A DNA stretch of 64,000 nucleotides from Anoxynatronum sibiricum. GTDB lineage: Bacteria; Bacillota; Clostridia; Peptostreptococcales; Tindalliaceae. The translations under genes and the position numbers were made by a program. The notes under the pieces are model-generated. The model saw nothing but the letters and a program-made list of their open reading frames with translations. It ran no database searches and was not told where the DNA came from. How positions within the stretch are numbered: the first letter of the stretch is position 1; every line of letters starts with the position of its first letter. Location of the stretch: contig NZ_JBCITM010000007.1 in the NCBI RefSeq assembly GCF_039414295.1, positions 127,757 to 191,756 on the forward strand, read 5' to 3'. Positions 42,839 through 52,107 of this stretch are shown here, piece after piece.

Positions 42839-43777
42839 CTATGGCTTCGGGACGGCCAGATCGTCTGTGTAGTCATTGAAAACCAGCTTGGTATCACTTT
42901 CGTCGCACCATTCTTTGCAGACCTTGGCCATGCGCACTTTCACTTTCACCAGATGGTTCAGATGAGCATCTTCATGCCAGGAATTGTACAGATCACATTC
43001 ATTTTTGCCCGGCTCAAACTTGAAGTACACCGGTGCACAGATTCGGGCGATTTCATCGGCTTCCACATGGCGCTGGTTGCCGCCCATGGAATCAACAATA
43101 CTCATGTATACATCCATGGGAATATTGGTGACACTTCGAATGGCTGCAAACATGGCCAGGGAAAGATCGGCCAGGGGGTTGAAACTGTCGGCTCCCAGTT
43201 CTTCCAGCATTTTGGCTCCCACTGCATTGCCGTGACCTGCAAAGACAGAAACCTTAAATTTCACATCTGCCGGCAGCACGCCTTCTGCCCGCATTTTGCT
43301 GGCAATATACAGCAACCCCTCGTCAGGAATCAGGAATCCCCGGATACCGGCCTCAATGCACCGGTTGACTTCTTTCAGCCACAGATACAGATTGTCCTGT
43401 CCCCTGACACGCATGCCTGAAACATAACCTTCGGGTGTCAAATATTGCCGGCCGGTGTCCCATCCCCGGGTGGCCATGGGGTTCACCAGGGTTTCCATTT
43501 TGGCATCAGCACCAATCTGGGCATAGTATTTCAGTTCTGCCTTATCCAGATAAGCTGATCCGCCAACAGTTCCAATTACCCGGTGAATGGGCACCTGCTG
43601 TTTTTCAGCCTCTTTCACCAGAGTTTCAAAGTTAGCAGCGTTTTCGATGCCGGGCACTTCCATCCGATAATGGGCACCGCCTTCAAAAGTGGTGCTGGAA
43701 GATGGCAGGTCGTGGCGATCTTTCAGTGGAAAGCTGGTTTTTTCTGTGATGAACTTCTCAATTTCTTTCATGGACAT
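42839..43777 (-). CDS. Unrecognised conserved protein in the panB operon, probably TIM-barrel-like
   Basis: The 312-residue soluble protein has no signal peptide or membrane helix. Alternating strand/helix segments (IHRVIGTVGG, GIRGFLIPDEGLLY, VKFKVSVFAGHGNAVG, NIPMDVYMSIVDSMGGN) suggest a beta/alpha barrel. Several Asp, Glu and His residues cluster near the ends of predicted strands. I do not recognise the family with confidence; a U32-peptidase-like or aldolase-like barrel is possible. The start follows AAAGGAGGAAACCAACC. It lies between panB and the dehydrogenase, so it probably acts in the same pathway. Confidence 0.7.
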   Translation of the reverse strand: MSMKEIEKFITEKTSFPLKDRHDLPSSSTTFEGGAHYRMEVPGIENAANFETLVKEAEKQQVPIHRVIGTVGGSAYLDKAELKYYAQIGADAKMETLVNPMATRGWDTGRQYLTPEGYVSGMRVRGQDNLYLWLKEVNRCIEAGIRGFLIPDEGLLYIASKMRAEGVLPADVKFKVSVFAGHGNAVGAKMLEELGADSFNPLADLSLAMFAAIRSVTNIPMDVYMSIVDSMGGNQRHVEADEIARICAPVYFKFEPGKNECDLYNSWHEDAHLNHLVKVKVRMAKVCKEWCDESDTKLVFNDYTDDLAVPKP

Positions 43778-43805
43778 GGTTGGTTTCCTCCTTTGATTCT
43801 ATGGT

Positions 43806-44654
43806 TTATGCGTACTCCTTAAAGAGCTTTTCAAATTCTTCAATGGGGTCAGTGATGTGGTACACATAATCATCAGATGGGAAAACGCCTTCTTTCACAT
43901 CTTTCACATATTCCTTGAAGGCATTGATCTCCACCTCTGCCACATTGGCATAGACTTTTACGAATTTGGGAGTAAATGCCTGGAATTTCCCCAGCATGTC
44001 ACTGCTGATGAGCAGTTGACCGTCGCAGGCACCTGCGCCGATGGAATAAACGGGAATATCCAATTTTTGGGTGATGAAGGCTGTCAGTTCCGGCGGAACG
44101 GCTTCCACCAGAATGGCAAAAGCACCCGCTTCCTGTACTGCCAGGGCATCTTCAATGACCCCCCGGGCATTCTTCACGTCTCGCCCTTGGGCTTTGAATC
44201 CACCCAGCTGGCCTGAACTCTGAGGAGTCAACCCTATGTGGCCGATGACAGGAATGCCGGCGTCGGAAATGGCTCTTATCCTGGTTTTAACCCGCACGCC
44301 GCCTTCCAGCTTAATGCAGTCCACATCTGCCTCTTTCATAAACCGCACCGCATTGTCCACTGCCTGTTCGTCGGAGGACTGATAGGAGCCAAAGGGCATG
44401 TCGCCGATGATCCATGTATTGGGAGCCCCTCTTCGAACAGCCTGGCAATGGGAGATGCAGTCTTCCATGGTGACCGGTATAGTGCCTTTGTATCCCAGGG
44501 TTACCATGCCCAGGGAATCGCCCACGAGAATCATGTCCATACCTGCCTGCTCCACAAACATGGCCGTGGGAAAATCATAAGCCGTTACCCAAGCCACCTG
44601 TTCCCCTTCTTTTTTCATTTTCATCAGATCCAGAATGCTTTTTTTCTTTGCCAT
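43806..44654 (-). CDS. panB: 3-methyl-2-oxobutanoate hydroxymethyltransferase homologue (PanB)
   Basis: PanB adds a hydroxymethyl group from methylene-THF to 2-oxoisovalerate to give ketopantoate. The 282 residues carry VGDSLGMV (metal/substrate Asp), DMPFGSYQ, KLEGG and VEAVPPELTAFIT, all family motifs, so the fold assignment is firm. panC and panD are absent here; the companions are an unknown protein and a glutamate-dehydrogenase-like enzyme, so a specialised or reverse (formaldehyde-yielding) role is possible. The start follows AAAGGAGGAAAAGAAA. Confidence 0.9.
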   Translation of the reverse strand: MAKKKSILDLMKMKKEGEQVAWVTAYDFPTAMFVEQAGMDMILVGDSLGMVTLGYKGTIPVTMEDCISHCQAVRRGAPNTWIIGDMPFGSYQSSDEQAVDNAVRFMKEADVDCIKLEGGVRVKTRIRAISDAGIPVIGHIGLTPQSSGQLGGFKAQGRDVKNARGVIEDALAVQEAGAFAILVEAVPPELTAFITQKLDIPVYSIGAGACDGQLLISSDMLGKFQAFTPKFVKVYANVAEVEINAFKEYVKDVKEGVFPSDDYVYHITDPIEEFEKLFKEYA

Positions 44655-44900
44655 TTTCTTTTCCTCCTTTTCTTCTTCGTCACCTTAACTCTTCGTCACC
44701 CCTCACGACCGTCTCCAAATTACAGAACGCCTTTCCATTATATCTGCGTTTTTAGCAGCTGCAGCTGTCTCCAAAAGAGATATTCGGTTGATCGAGGGCC
44801 TTTCGTTGCATCCAGGCCTGGTTTTTCGGCAATATCTCCCGGAATGACACCTGGTTATTTCTGCCAGCGGACAATAAAACCAATTAATAGAACACCGTTC
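44655..44900 (-). promoter_or_regulatory. Long, possibly structured leader of the panB operon
   Basis: The predicted transcript has about 245 untranslated bases. GAGATATT (44777-44784) and AATATCTC (44831-44838) can pair to close a domain of about 46 bases that contains a GGCCTGG/AAAGGCC inner helix. A near-duplicate GGTGACGAAGA occurs twice just before the ribosome site. It matches no riboswitch class I know, and no terminator was seen. Confidence 0.35.
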
Positions 44901-44906
44901 TGTTTA

Positions 44907-44935
44907 ATCATACTGGAATCGTTTTCCTGTGTCAA
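44907..44935 (-). promoter_or_regulatory. Promoter of the panB operon
   Basis: On the minus strand a consensus TTGACA (44930-44935) is 17 bases from TATGAT (44907-44912). The predicted start is near 44900. Together with the leader and the exporter promoter this accounts for the 44655-45113 gap. Confidence 0.8.
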
Positions 44936-45066
44936 TAAAAAAGAGGCAAAAAAACAAAAAAAACCGTCGATTCTGATTATTCTTATCTTGGGCCACTTTC
45001 CTCTTTTTCTGACCACCCACCGTTTCTTTTCACCCGGCTTTCATGAAAACAACTGCTGTTTTCGGG

Positions 45067-45072
45067 TATAAT
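45067..45072 (+). promoter_or_regulatory. Candidate -10 element for the ABC exporter pair
   Basis: A perfect TATAAT lies about 40 bases before the first exporter gene. No good -35 is visible at 16-18 bases, so only the -10 is reported. Confidence 0.4.
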
Positions 45073-45113
45073 GGGAGAGACTGACAGATTGATGCTCGCA
45101 AAGGAGTGAACCC

Positions 45114-46841
45114 ATGTTACGGCTGCTCCCCTTTCTCAAACCTTACCGATGGTGGCTCATGCTGGTGGGGATTCTGTTAATGCTCATTGCCCTGCTCACC
45201 ACCCTGCCCCCGTGGCTGATTCAATATGCCATTGATGAGGTGTTTCCCACTGGCGACACCACCTGGCTGCTCTGGCTGGGGGGCGGTATTTTGCTGCTGT
45301 CTTTAATGGAAGGCCTTTTCAGCTTTACCCAGCAGGTACTGAGTGAGTGGGTGAGTCAACGGGTTATTTTTCAGATACGAAATCAATTGTTTCATCACCT
45401 GAATCAGCTTTCTTTTTCTTTTTTCGACCGCACCCAGGTGGGTGATCTCATTTCCCGGGTGGTCTCAGACACCGATACCCTGAAGCGGTTCATCGCCTTC
45501 GGTTTGCTGAAGGTGGTTACCAACGGGCTGGTACTGCTCTGGATTTTCATCAGCCTGATGATGTGGAGTCCCTGGATGGGCTTCCTTTTTCTGCTCATGA
45601 TGCCCTTTATGATTCACGCCATGTGGACTTACAGCTTTCGGGTGCGTCCCGCCTTCCGCCGCATCCGTCAAACCACCGGCCGCCTCACCTCCTTCACCCG
45701 GGAGCGTCTGGCAGGCATTGAAGTGATCAAGCTTTTTGGCAATGAAACCCACGAGGAAAATCAGTTCCAACAGGAAAACCAGGAATATCTTCAGTATCAG
45801 GTGGATGCTGCCCGCCTGGGAGCATTCTGGCTTCCCTATTCTGAAGTGCTGCTGGGTTTTTTTGCCGGTCTGGTACTGCTGGCCGGCGGCTGGCTGGTGA
45901 CCACCGGGCGAATCACTGCCGGATCTCTGGTGGGTTTCATGGCCTATGTCAATCTACTGAACCGCCCCATCCGGCAGACCGGTTTTCTTCTCAGCCTTTT
46001 TCAACAGGCAGACACAGCGGCCGAACGCATCCACCACCTGTTGGACCAGGAAAGTGCCATTCAAAATCATCCCGGGGCCCAGCCCTTCACCCATCTCACC
46101 GGTTCCCTATCCATGCAGGATGTCTCCTTTGCCTATGATGCTCAACCGGTGCTGCAGCATGTCACGTTTAAGATCAATGCCGGAGAAACCCTTGCCATCG
46201 TGGGCCCCAGCGGTGCCGGCAAAACCACCCTGGTACACTTGCTGCTGCGCTTTTACGCGCCCTCGGCAGGTGATATTTTGCTGGATGACCATCCCATTGA
46301 AAAGTACACGGTGGAAAGCCTGCGGGAGAAAATTGGGTTGGTGATGCAGCATCCTTTTCTGTTTGACGGCACACTGCGGGACAACATCGCCCTGGGAACC
46401 CCCGATGCTTCTTTTGCCGATATTCAGCAGGCCGCCAGACTGGCCAGCCTGGATTCTTTTATTAAAGAGCTTCCCCAGGGATACGACACGCCCATCGGCG
46501 AACGGGGTGTACGCCTCTCCGGCGGTCAGGCCCAGCGCCTGGCCCTGGCCCGGGTATTACTGCGTCAGCCGGAAATTTTGGTGCTGGATGAGCCCACTGC
46601 CAGCGTGGACCATCTTACCGATGCCCATATCATGGAATCTGTGTCGGCTCTCATGGCAGGCAAAACCCTGTTGGTGATTGCCCACCGGCTGGCCACACTG
46701 CGCAACGCTCATCGGATTCTTTTTCTGGAAGATGGCCGCATCACCGGTTTGGGGACACACCAGGAACTGGTGACCAGCCACGCCGGCTACCGTGGATTTA
46801 TTGAAGCCTCCGGCGACAAAGCCGGCAGAGGAGGTGTGTAG
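45114..46841 (+). CDS. ABC exporter half-transporter 1 (MsbA/LmrCD type)
   Basis: This fused membrane-ATPase half-transporter (575 aa) has six helices in the first 310 residues, then Walker A GPSGAGKTT, signature LSGGQAQRLALAR, Walker B ILVLDEPTASVD and switch His in IAHRLATL. Both sites look catalytically normal. The start follows AAAGGAGTGAACCC. The next gene begins one base after its stop, indicating a heterodimer. Drugs, lipids or peptides are possible cargos; nothing in the sequence decides. Confidence 0.93.
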   Translation: MLRLLPFLKPYRWWLMLVGILLMLIALLTTLPPWLIQYAIDEVFPTGDTTWLLWLGGGILLLSLMEGLFSFTQQVLSEWVSQRVIFQIRNQLFHHLNQLSFSFFDRTQVGDLISRVVSDTDTLKRFIAFGLLKVVTNGLVLLWIFISLMMWSPWMGFLFLLMMPFMIHAMWTYSFRVRPAFRRIRQTTGRLTSFTRERLAGIEVIKLFGNETHEENQFQQENQEYLQYQVDAARLGAFWLPYSEVLLGFFAGLVLLAGGWLVTTGRITAGSLVGFMAYVNLLNRPIRQTGFLLSLFQQADTAAERIHHLLDQESAIQNHPGAQPFTHLTGSLSMQDVSFAYDAQPVLQHVTFKINAGETLAIVGPSGAGKTTLVHLLLRFYAPSAGDILLDDHPIEKYTVESLREKIGLVMQHPFLFDGTLRDNIALGTPDASFADIQQAARLASLDSFIKELPQGYDTPIGERGVRLSGGQAQRLALARVLLRQPEILVLDEPTASVDHLTDAHIMESVSALMAGKTLLVIAHRLATLRNAHRILFLEDGRITGLGTHQELVTSHAGYRGFIEASGDKAGRGGV

Positions 46842-46842
46842 C

Positions 46843-48660
46843 ATGAGGGGCGGCTTTTACAGCAAGTTCAGCCGAGAGCATGATGGCGCCTGGCAGTCCT
46901 CTCTGCTGACTCGCAAGAATCTACGTTTTTATGCCCAGCTGGTGGCCACCCAGCGAAAAAGCCTGGCCATAGCACTGGTGGTCACACTTTTGCACACCGT
47001 TATGGGATTAATGCCGCCCCTGGTGGCCCAGCAGATGATTGATCATCACATTCTGCCGGGAATCCCGGAAGGCATGCTGTTGTGGGCCATCCTGTTTTTC
47101 CTGCTTCAGGGAGGCGCCTGGTTTTTTGCCTATCATCAGCGCCTTTTAACCCAAACTATCGGGCAGCGGGCCGTTGCCGACGTGCGTCAACAGCTTTTTC
47201 ACCAACTACTCCACCTCCCCATGGTTTTCCATGAAAAACAGCAAAAAGGCGCCCTCACATCGCTGGTGATGAACGATGTGGGCGCCCTTTCCGCTGCCGT
47301 TACCGACGGCATCGTGGGATTCATCAGTGATACCGCCACACTGCTGCTCATGATCTGGATCATGTACCGCCTTCATCCCGGTCTGACCCTGTGGCTGCTG
47401 GCCACCCTGCCGGTGGTGCTGCTGGCCATGGCGCTGCTGGGGCGGCATATTCGCCAGGCGTTCCGGGAAGTACGGGAAAAGATGGCGGCACTAAACACCC
47501 AAGTGGAAGAAAATTTTGCCGGCATTCGGGTTGTCCAGTCTCTGGGTGTTCAGCAGCAACAGGAACAGGATTTTCTTGATGTGAGCGAGGGGAATCTGCA
47601 GGCAGGGTTGAAAGCCATGGTGCTGCTGGCACTGGTTTTCCCCCTCACCTCCCTCACCACAGGAACCGGTACTGCTCTGCTGCTGTGGTACGGCGGGGTG
47701 CAGGTGATGACAGAAACCATCACCCTGGGAATTTTTGTGGCCTTTCTGACCTATCTTCGAAAATTCTATCAACCCCTGCGCAATCTCAGCGATCTGTACA
47801 ACACCTATCTGGCAGCCCTGGCTTCCCTGGATAGAATCATGACCGTGCTTGAAACGCCCAATCCTCTGGCTGTCAAAGACGCCCTCTCCCCTCTCCCGGA
47901 GCCCCTTCGGGGAGAAGTGATCTTTCATCAGGTGTCTTTTGCCTACGATGAAAATCAGGCCAATGTGCTGGATAACCTGTCACTGGTACTGCGTCCCGGT
48001 GAGCGGGTGGGCATCGCCGGGGCCACCGGTGCGGGGAAAAGCACTTTAGCCGCCCTTCTGATGCGCCTGCGGGACCCCAGCACGGGAAGCATCACCCTGG
48101 ACGGCGTCCCCCTGCCTCAGATTCCACCGGAACAACTTCACCGGTTCATGGCAGTGGTGCCACAGCAGGTATTTCTTTTCTCTGCCACCGTAGCTGAAAA
48201 CATCGCCTTTGGCCGTCCCGGTGCTTCACGAGAGGCGGTTGAGGCCGCTGCCCGGCAAGCTATGGCCCACAGCATGATCACGAGCCTGCCTGAAGGGTAT
48301 GACACCCGGCTGGGAGAAGAGGGAGCCGGTCTTTCCGGCGGCCAGCGACAGCTCATCGCCTTTGCCCGGGCACTGCTGAAGGACGCGCCTCTCCTGGTAT
48401 TGGATGAAGCCACTGCCAGCATGGATGTCGCCCTGGAAAGCCAGGTTCAAGCCTCTCTTTCAAAGCTGCTGGAAAACCGGTCGGCATTGATCATCGCCCA
48501 CAGGCTCAGCACTCTGAAACAACTGGATCGAATCTGCGTGATCGAAAAAGGGAAGCTGGCCGCCTGCGGCGACCATGCTTCCCTCATGAAAAGCAGTCTG
48601 TATTATCGTCAATTGGTGGAAAGCAACGTAGTATCCAGCCGCCCCACCAGTGCAGGGTAA
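46843..48660 (+). CDS. ABC exporter half-transporter 2
   Basis: The partner half (605 aa) has an N-terminal extension, six helices, Walker A GATGAGKST, signature LSGGQRQLIAFAR and Walker B LLVLDEATASMD. The ATG at 46843 follows AGAGGAGGTGTGTAGC, which overlaps the end of the first gene. Its last 52 bases overlap the 3' end of the GNAT gene on the opposite strand (48609-48660). Confidence 0.93.
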   Translation: MRGGFYSKFSREHDGAWQSSLLTRKNLRFYAQLVATQRKSLAIALVVTLLHTVMGLMPPLVAQQMIDHHILPGIPEGMLLWAILFFLLQGGAWFFAYHQRLLTQTIGQRAVADVRQQLFHQLLHLPMVFHEKQQKGALTSLVMNDVGALSAAVTDGIVGFISDTATLLLMIWIMYRLHPGLTLWLLATLPVVLLAMALLGRHIRQAFREVREKMAALNTQVEENFAGIRVVQSLGVQQQQEQDFLDVSEGNLQAGLKAMVLLALVFPLTSLTTGTGTALLLWYGGVQVMTETITLGIFVAFLTYLRKFYQPLRNLSDLYNTYLAALASLDRIMTVLETPNPLAVKDALSPLPEPLRGEVIFHQVSFAYDENQANVLDNLSLVLRPGERVGIAGATGAGKSTLAALLMRLRDPSTGSITLDGVPLPQIPPEQLHRFMAVVPQQVFLFSATVAENIAFGRPGASREAVEAAARQAMAHSMITSLPEGYDTRLGEEGAGLSGGQRQLIAFARALLKDAPLLVLDEATASMDVALESQVQASLSKLLENRSALIIAHRLSTLKQLDRICVIEKGKLAACGDHASLMKSSLYYRQLVESNVVSSRPTSAG

Positions 48661-49391
48661 GGTTTGCCATACCGCAATGCAAAATAGGGAGGCTGCCCCG
48701 GCAGCTTCTCCAGTCGGTAGCCTGCATAGCCTGCTTCCAGCAAGCCTTTTTGCACTTCGATGGCCGTATTCATCACCTTGCATCTTTCCAAAAAAACAGG
48801 CTCCACCGGCCGGCACAGGTTCATGGCCAGCAGAAAACGCAGTTTGCCTCCGTAAACCCCTTCACGCACCTTCACATCCCGAATGACAAGACCCGCTTCC
48901 ATCACATTTTTTAAACTTGGGTAGTTGAAAGGAGAGATGGTGCACAGCACCATGCCGCTGCCTCTCTGCCTGGCGTACCCCAATGTTGGACGCATCATGA
49001 GGCCCTGAAGCCGGTTTCCCCGGTAGTCCGGCCGTACCATGGACGCCTCCAAATGGCAGACCCGAAGCATTTCTTCCTCCGGCAGATTCAGATCCCACGC
49101 CAGATTCTCATATGAAAGCCCGGGAAAGCTGATGCTTCTTGCGGCAATCATTTCCCCTTCCACAAAAACACCAATCATCTTTCCCCGGCCTTCCGTCAAA
49201 GCAATTTCATCGTAAAATTCCCTTGGGTCCGGCACAAATTTCTCTTGGTTGTCGATGGTGTCAAAAATCACCTGCTGCAATGCCATCACCTGGTCAAGAT
49301 GCGCCTTGCCCAGAAAGATCATTTCATAGGTTTTTTCTTCCGTTCCATCTTCCAGACGCTGAAGAATGGTGCCGGTCTCGATTCGGCCCAT
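48609..49391 (-). CDS. GNAT-like acetyltransferase
   Basis: This protein (260 aa) has a GNAT core with HLEASMVRPDYRGNRLQGLM as the acetyl-CoA loop and AARSISFPG before it, followed by a C-terminal extension. The acceptor is unknown. The start follows GGGAGGCGACTGC. It appears to be the third gene of comFB-phosphoesterase-GNAT, 35 bases after the phosphoesterase. Its 3' end overlaps the exporter gene in the antisense direction. Confidence 0.78.
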   Translation of the reverse strand: MGRIETGTILQRLEDGTEEKTYEMIFLGKAHLDQVMALQQVIFDTIDNQEKFVPDPREFYDEIALTEGRGKMIGVFVEGEMIAARSISFPGLSYENLAWDLNLPEEEMLRVCHLEASMVRPDYRGNRLQGLMMRPTLGYARQRGSGMVLCTISPFNYPSLKNVMEAGLVIRDVKVREGVYGGKLRFLLAMNLCRPVEPVFLERCKVMNTAIEVQKGLLEAGYAGYRLEKLPGQPPYFALRYGKPYPALVGRLDTTLLSTN

Positions 49392-49426
49392 GCAGTCGCC
49401 TCCCTTCTGCCAGCAGGCGTCAGAAG

Positions 49427-50614
49427 TCAGTTTCGCTCAACAAGAGTGATCAACACAATTTCAGGTTGATTCCCAGTACGTACCGGCGGCCCCCAGGTTC
49501 CGTATCCCGAGGATACAATCAGCGTTTGATCCCCTTCCTGCAGCTTGCCCCAGTCTTCATCAAATAAACGTTCGGTGATGAATCCGAAGGGGAACATCTG
49601 CCCCCGGTGGGTGTGTCCAGATACCTGCAGCCGAACGCCTGCTACCCTGGCTTCCTGCCAGTCTTTGGGCTGATGGTCCATAAGCAGCACCGGTGTTGTA
49701 GCAGGATCAATCCCGTCCAGAATATCTCTCAACGGTTTCCGTGGCGTCCCGGTAAAACGCTCTGAAACAACGTCTTCGCGGCCAGCCAGGTAGAACCTGT
49801 CTGCGACGAGCACCCTTTCATCTCGAAGCACTTTCATGCCCGAGGCCTGTAGATGGTGGACGATATCTTCCAGGTGTCCGCCAAAATACTCATGGTTACC
49901 CAGCACCGCATAAGTTCCCAGGGGCGGGTTCAACCGGCGGAAGGTTTCATCCATCCGTTCATCAATGAAGTGATTCACATTTTCATCGATGATGTCTCCT
50001 GCAAAAAGAATCATATCCGGAGCCATTTCATTCAACTGCTCCACCAGCTTCTCCAGGCGCCTGCTTCCCACAATGGTTCCCAGATGAATGTCTGATACCA
50101 GGGCTACCCGCAGTGAAGATTGCATCTCCCCATCAGTGGCGGTCGCAGCCTCCTGTGCCAGCGGGTGAAAAAAAGCCACCTGATAGTCCACCCGCCGGGG
50201 GTTCCGGGCATTCCATGTGCCGTAGATCAGAACTCCCAGCACCAGTCCCACCACCAAAAGTCCCGTCCAGTATCGCAGTAGTAGTGGCTGATGGAAAGTC
50301 AGCGGAATGAAGGCGGCGGCTGCCCGGATCAGATCAATAACTATCAGGAACATCAACAGGTAAACCATGGCGGCCATCCAGTAGGCGCCGGCATGAATCA
50401 AGCGGCGCACCACATTTGAAGGCAGCCTGTCTCCCAACAGCCGGGCAGCCATGTACAGGTAAACCACCAGCCAGTAGAGGGCCCATGCCATCCGCATGCC
50501 CCGAGGTCCCAGCAAATGGCCAAAGGCCTGGAGCCCCCGAAGGCCAATGTAATAGTTTAAGGCAGTATAGATGGCCAGCAACAATGCCACCAGTGGAATC
50601 ATGCTCCATTTCAT
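49427..50614 (-). CDS. Membrane-anchored metallophosphoesterase (YkuE/YaeI-like)
   Basis: The first 140 residues hold four to five hydrophobic helices; the rest is a calcineurin-like phosphoesterase with VSDIHLG, AGDIID, GNHEYFGG and SGHTHRGQMFP, all metal ligands present. The active domain should face the outside or inside depending on helix number, which cannot be settled here. Relatives act on lipid headgroups such as UDP-sugar lipids. The ATG follows GGAGCAGAACTGACCC. It lies 26 bases after comFB. Confidence 0.88.
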   Translation of the reverse strand: MKWSMIPLVALLLAIYTALNYYIGLRGLQAFGHLLGPRGMRMAWALYWLVVYLYMAARLLGDRLPSNVVRRLIHAGAYWMAAMVYLLMFLIVIDLIRAAAAFIPLTFHQPLLLRYWTGLLVVGLVLGVLIYGTWNARNPRRVDYQVAFFHPLAQEAATATDGEMQSSLRVALVSDIHLGTIVGSRRLEKLVEQLNEMAPDMILFAGDIIDENVNHFIDERMDETFRRLNPPLGTYAVLGNHEYFGGHLEDIVHHLQASGMKVLRDERVLVADRFYLAGREDVVSERFTGTPRKPLRDILDGIDPATTPVLLMDHQPKDWQEARVAGVRLQVSGHTHRGQMFPFGFITERLFDEDWGKLQEGDQTLIVSSGYGTWGPPVRTGNQPEIVLITLVERN

Positions 50615-50640
50615 GGGTCAGTTCTGCTCCTTTTAGCGGC

Positions 50641-50904
50641 TTATGTTTCTGAATGATTTTGTTTCAATACTTGAGGAACCGCCTCCGATATTTTAATCAG
50701 TGCATCAAACCGCAGCTTTTTACTCAGCACATACGCCACCCGTTCACCCTGGGGGGCATCCGACAAAAAATATTTGGGTGGCATCTGATTCAGTACCGTT
50801 GCCACCACATCATCTTCACAGTTATCACAATCACACACAGGATCCTTTGACTTGTATTCTTTCAGTACTTCACGCACCAGTTTTTCCGTATAGTTTTCCA
50901 GCAT
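50641..50904 (-). CDS. comFB: ComFB-family protein
   Basis: This small (87 aa) protein has the late-competence ComFB layout: an N-terminal helix (MLENYTEKLVREVLKEY), the cysteine cluster CDCDNC (Cys24, 26, 29), probably zinc-binding, and ATVLNQMPPKYF. Members are linked to competence operons or to cyclic-di-nucleotide signalling, and the role here is not clear. No other competence gene is near. Confidence 0.82.
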   Translation of the reverse strand: MLENYTEKLVREVLKEYKSKDPVCDCDNCEDDVVATVLNQMPPKYFLSDAPQGERVAYVLSKKLRFDALIKISEAVPQVLKQNHSET

Positions 50905-51123
50905 GGTTCACGCCCCTCTTTCTCTTTGGCTTTACAGCCGTCCCCTTGTCTCATCTGCCGCCTGCATTCACCCTCAATGCCTTAAATAAAGAAAAACATT
51001 CTCTTTTGCATCGTCTTAATGATTCTATTATACCCGGCAGTCTTTGAATTTACCATGACCGTCTTTCGATTTCCCACCTCCTTACCCGAGAAATCTCCGT
51101 GATACCATGGATTTTTAGCAAAA
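50905..51123. other. Intergenic region upstream of comFB
   Basis: Apart from the comFB ribosome site (AGAGGGGCG) and the encapsulin terminator at 51124-51172, the gap 50905-51223 shows no gene or clear structure. Confidence 0.6.
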
Positions 51124-51172
51124 CCAAAAACCCCCGAAGGAGAGAAAATGATTTTTCTTCCAACAGGGGTTG
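51124..51172 (-). terminator. Intrinsic terminator of the encapsulin operon
   Basis: On the minus strand AACCCC pairs with GGGGTT, with an inner GGAAGAAAA/TTTTCTCTCC helix, and TTTTTGG follows. It lies about 50 bases beyond the encapsulin stop. Confidence 0.8.
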
Positions 51173-51223
51173 CTGTACCAATTTATCTGACAAGCTGACC
51201 ATCACGATGCGTCAGCCTATCTT

Positions 51224-52018
51224 TTACAGTTTAAAGGGCACGATGATGGCCGGATCCAACACACGGAAGGTGAAGGACTCTGCCACGAAAAGATTCACAT
51301 TTTCAGCATCGTGAGATTCGTATCCGATGGAGAAGTCGCCGCCGATGACCAGTTCCAGGTCTTCGTGGTCATAAGGCACCAGCAGGGCACCCTCCACCAC
51401 TCGGCTGAACACCACTTCGCCGCCGATGATATCTTTGATGCGCTTGATCAGAGGATATCCCTGAACTTCTGTGTTCACTCGCTTCCAGCCTTCTTCTCCC
51501 ACCACCAGGGTGAAGGGGGCTTCCTGATACGCTTCTTTCATGAGTAATACTGCCTTTGAAAGAGAGTCCATGATCTCGCTGCCCTTTTCACCAAAGGGAC
51601 GGCGTTCCTGCTCGGCACTTCCAAAAAGGCCTTGAATACCACCGGGTTCATAACCGTTGTAGACGGCATCTTCTTCAAACACAGCCATTTTTTCCATGGC
51701 TTCCTCAAGGGCATCCAGCTTCACATCCCGGGCACCTCGAATGATGTTATCCATTTCCCAGCGACTCAGCGTAAAAGAAATGCGGGTTTCCACCAGGGGC
51801 TTCACTTTGTATTGTCCAGACTTGACACCGTTTTTGTCACCATCCAGAATAGTCAGGCGCCCTTCGGGAATGGATGTGTAGTTCCAACCCTTAGGTCCCT
51901 GCACTCGAACCACCTTGCGGGCTGACAGATGGGTTTTCAGGACATCCACTGCCCGTTCATCGATTTCCTGCCAGGTCTCCTGGGCCAGGGGTGCCAGCTC
52001 ACGTTTCAACAGATCCAT
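51224..52018 (-). CDS. Encapsulin nanocompartment shell protein (family 1, linocin-M18-like)
   Basis: This HK97-fold protein (264 aa) self-assembles into an icosahedral shell that sequesters cargo enzymes. The start (MDLLKRELAPLAQETWQEID) and stretches such as GPKGWNYTSIPEGRL, VETRISFTLSRWEMDNI, YNGYEPGGIQGL and ESFTFRVLDPAIIV fit family 1. It is full length. The ferritin-like gene 89 bases upstream ends in a targeting peptide, so it is the cargo. The start follows AAGGAGGAATCG. Confidence 0.95.
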   Translation of the reverse strand: MDLLKRELAPLAQETWQEIDERAVDVLKTHLSARKVVRVQGPKGWNYTSIPEGRLTILDGDKNGVKSGQYKVKPLVETRISFTLSRWEMDNIIRGARDVKLDALEEAMEKMAVFEEDAVYNGYEPGGIQGLFGSAEQERRPFGEKGSEIMDSLSKAVLLMKEAYQEAPFTLVVGEEGWKRVNTEVQGYPLIKRIKDIIGGEVVFSRVVEGALLVPYDHEDLELVIGGDFSIGYESHDAENVNLFVAESFTFRVLDPAIIVPFKL

Positions 52019-52107
52019 GATCGATTCCTCCTTTAGTCAACATGCCATTGGCGTGGTCAGTTCTTTCAACAATCGCCAGTCATTAATCGTCAGTCGTTTT
52101 TTAACCG

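Noticed and set aside
42062..43420. 452-codon open frame on the plus strand
   Set aside because: It runs antisense across two real genes of the panB operon and has no plausible motif.
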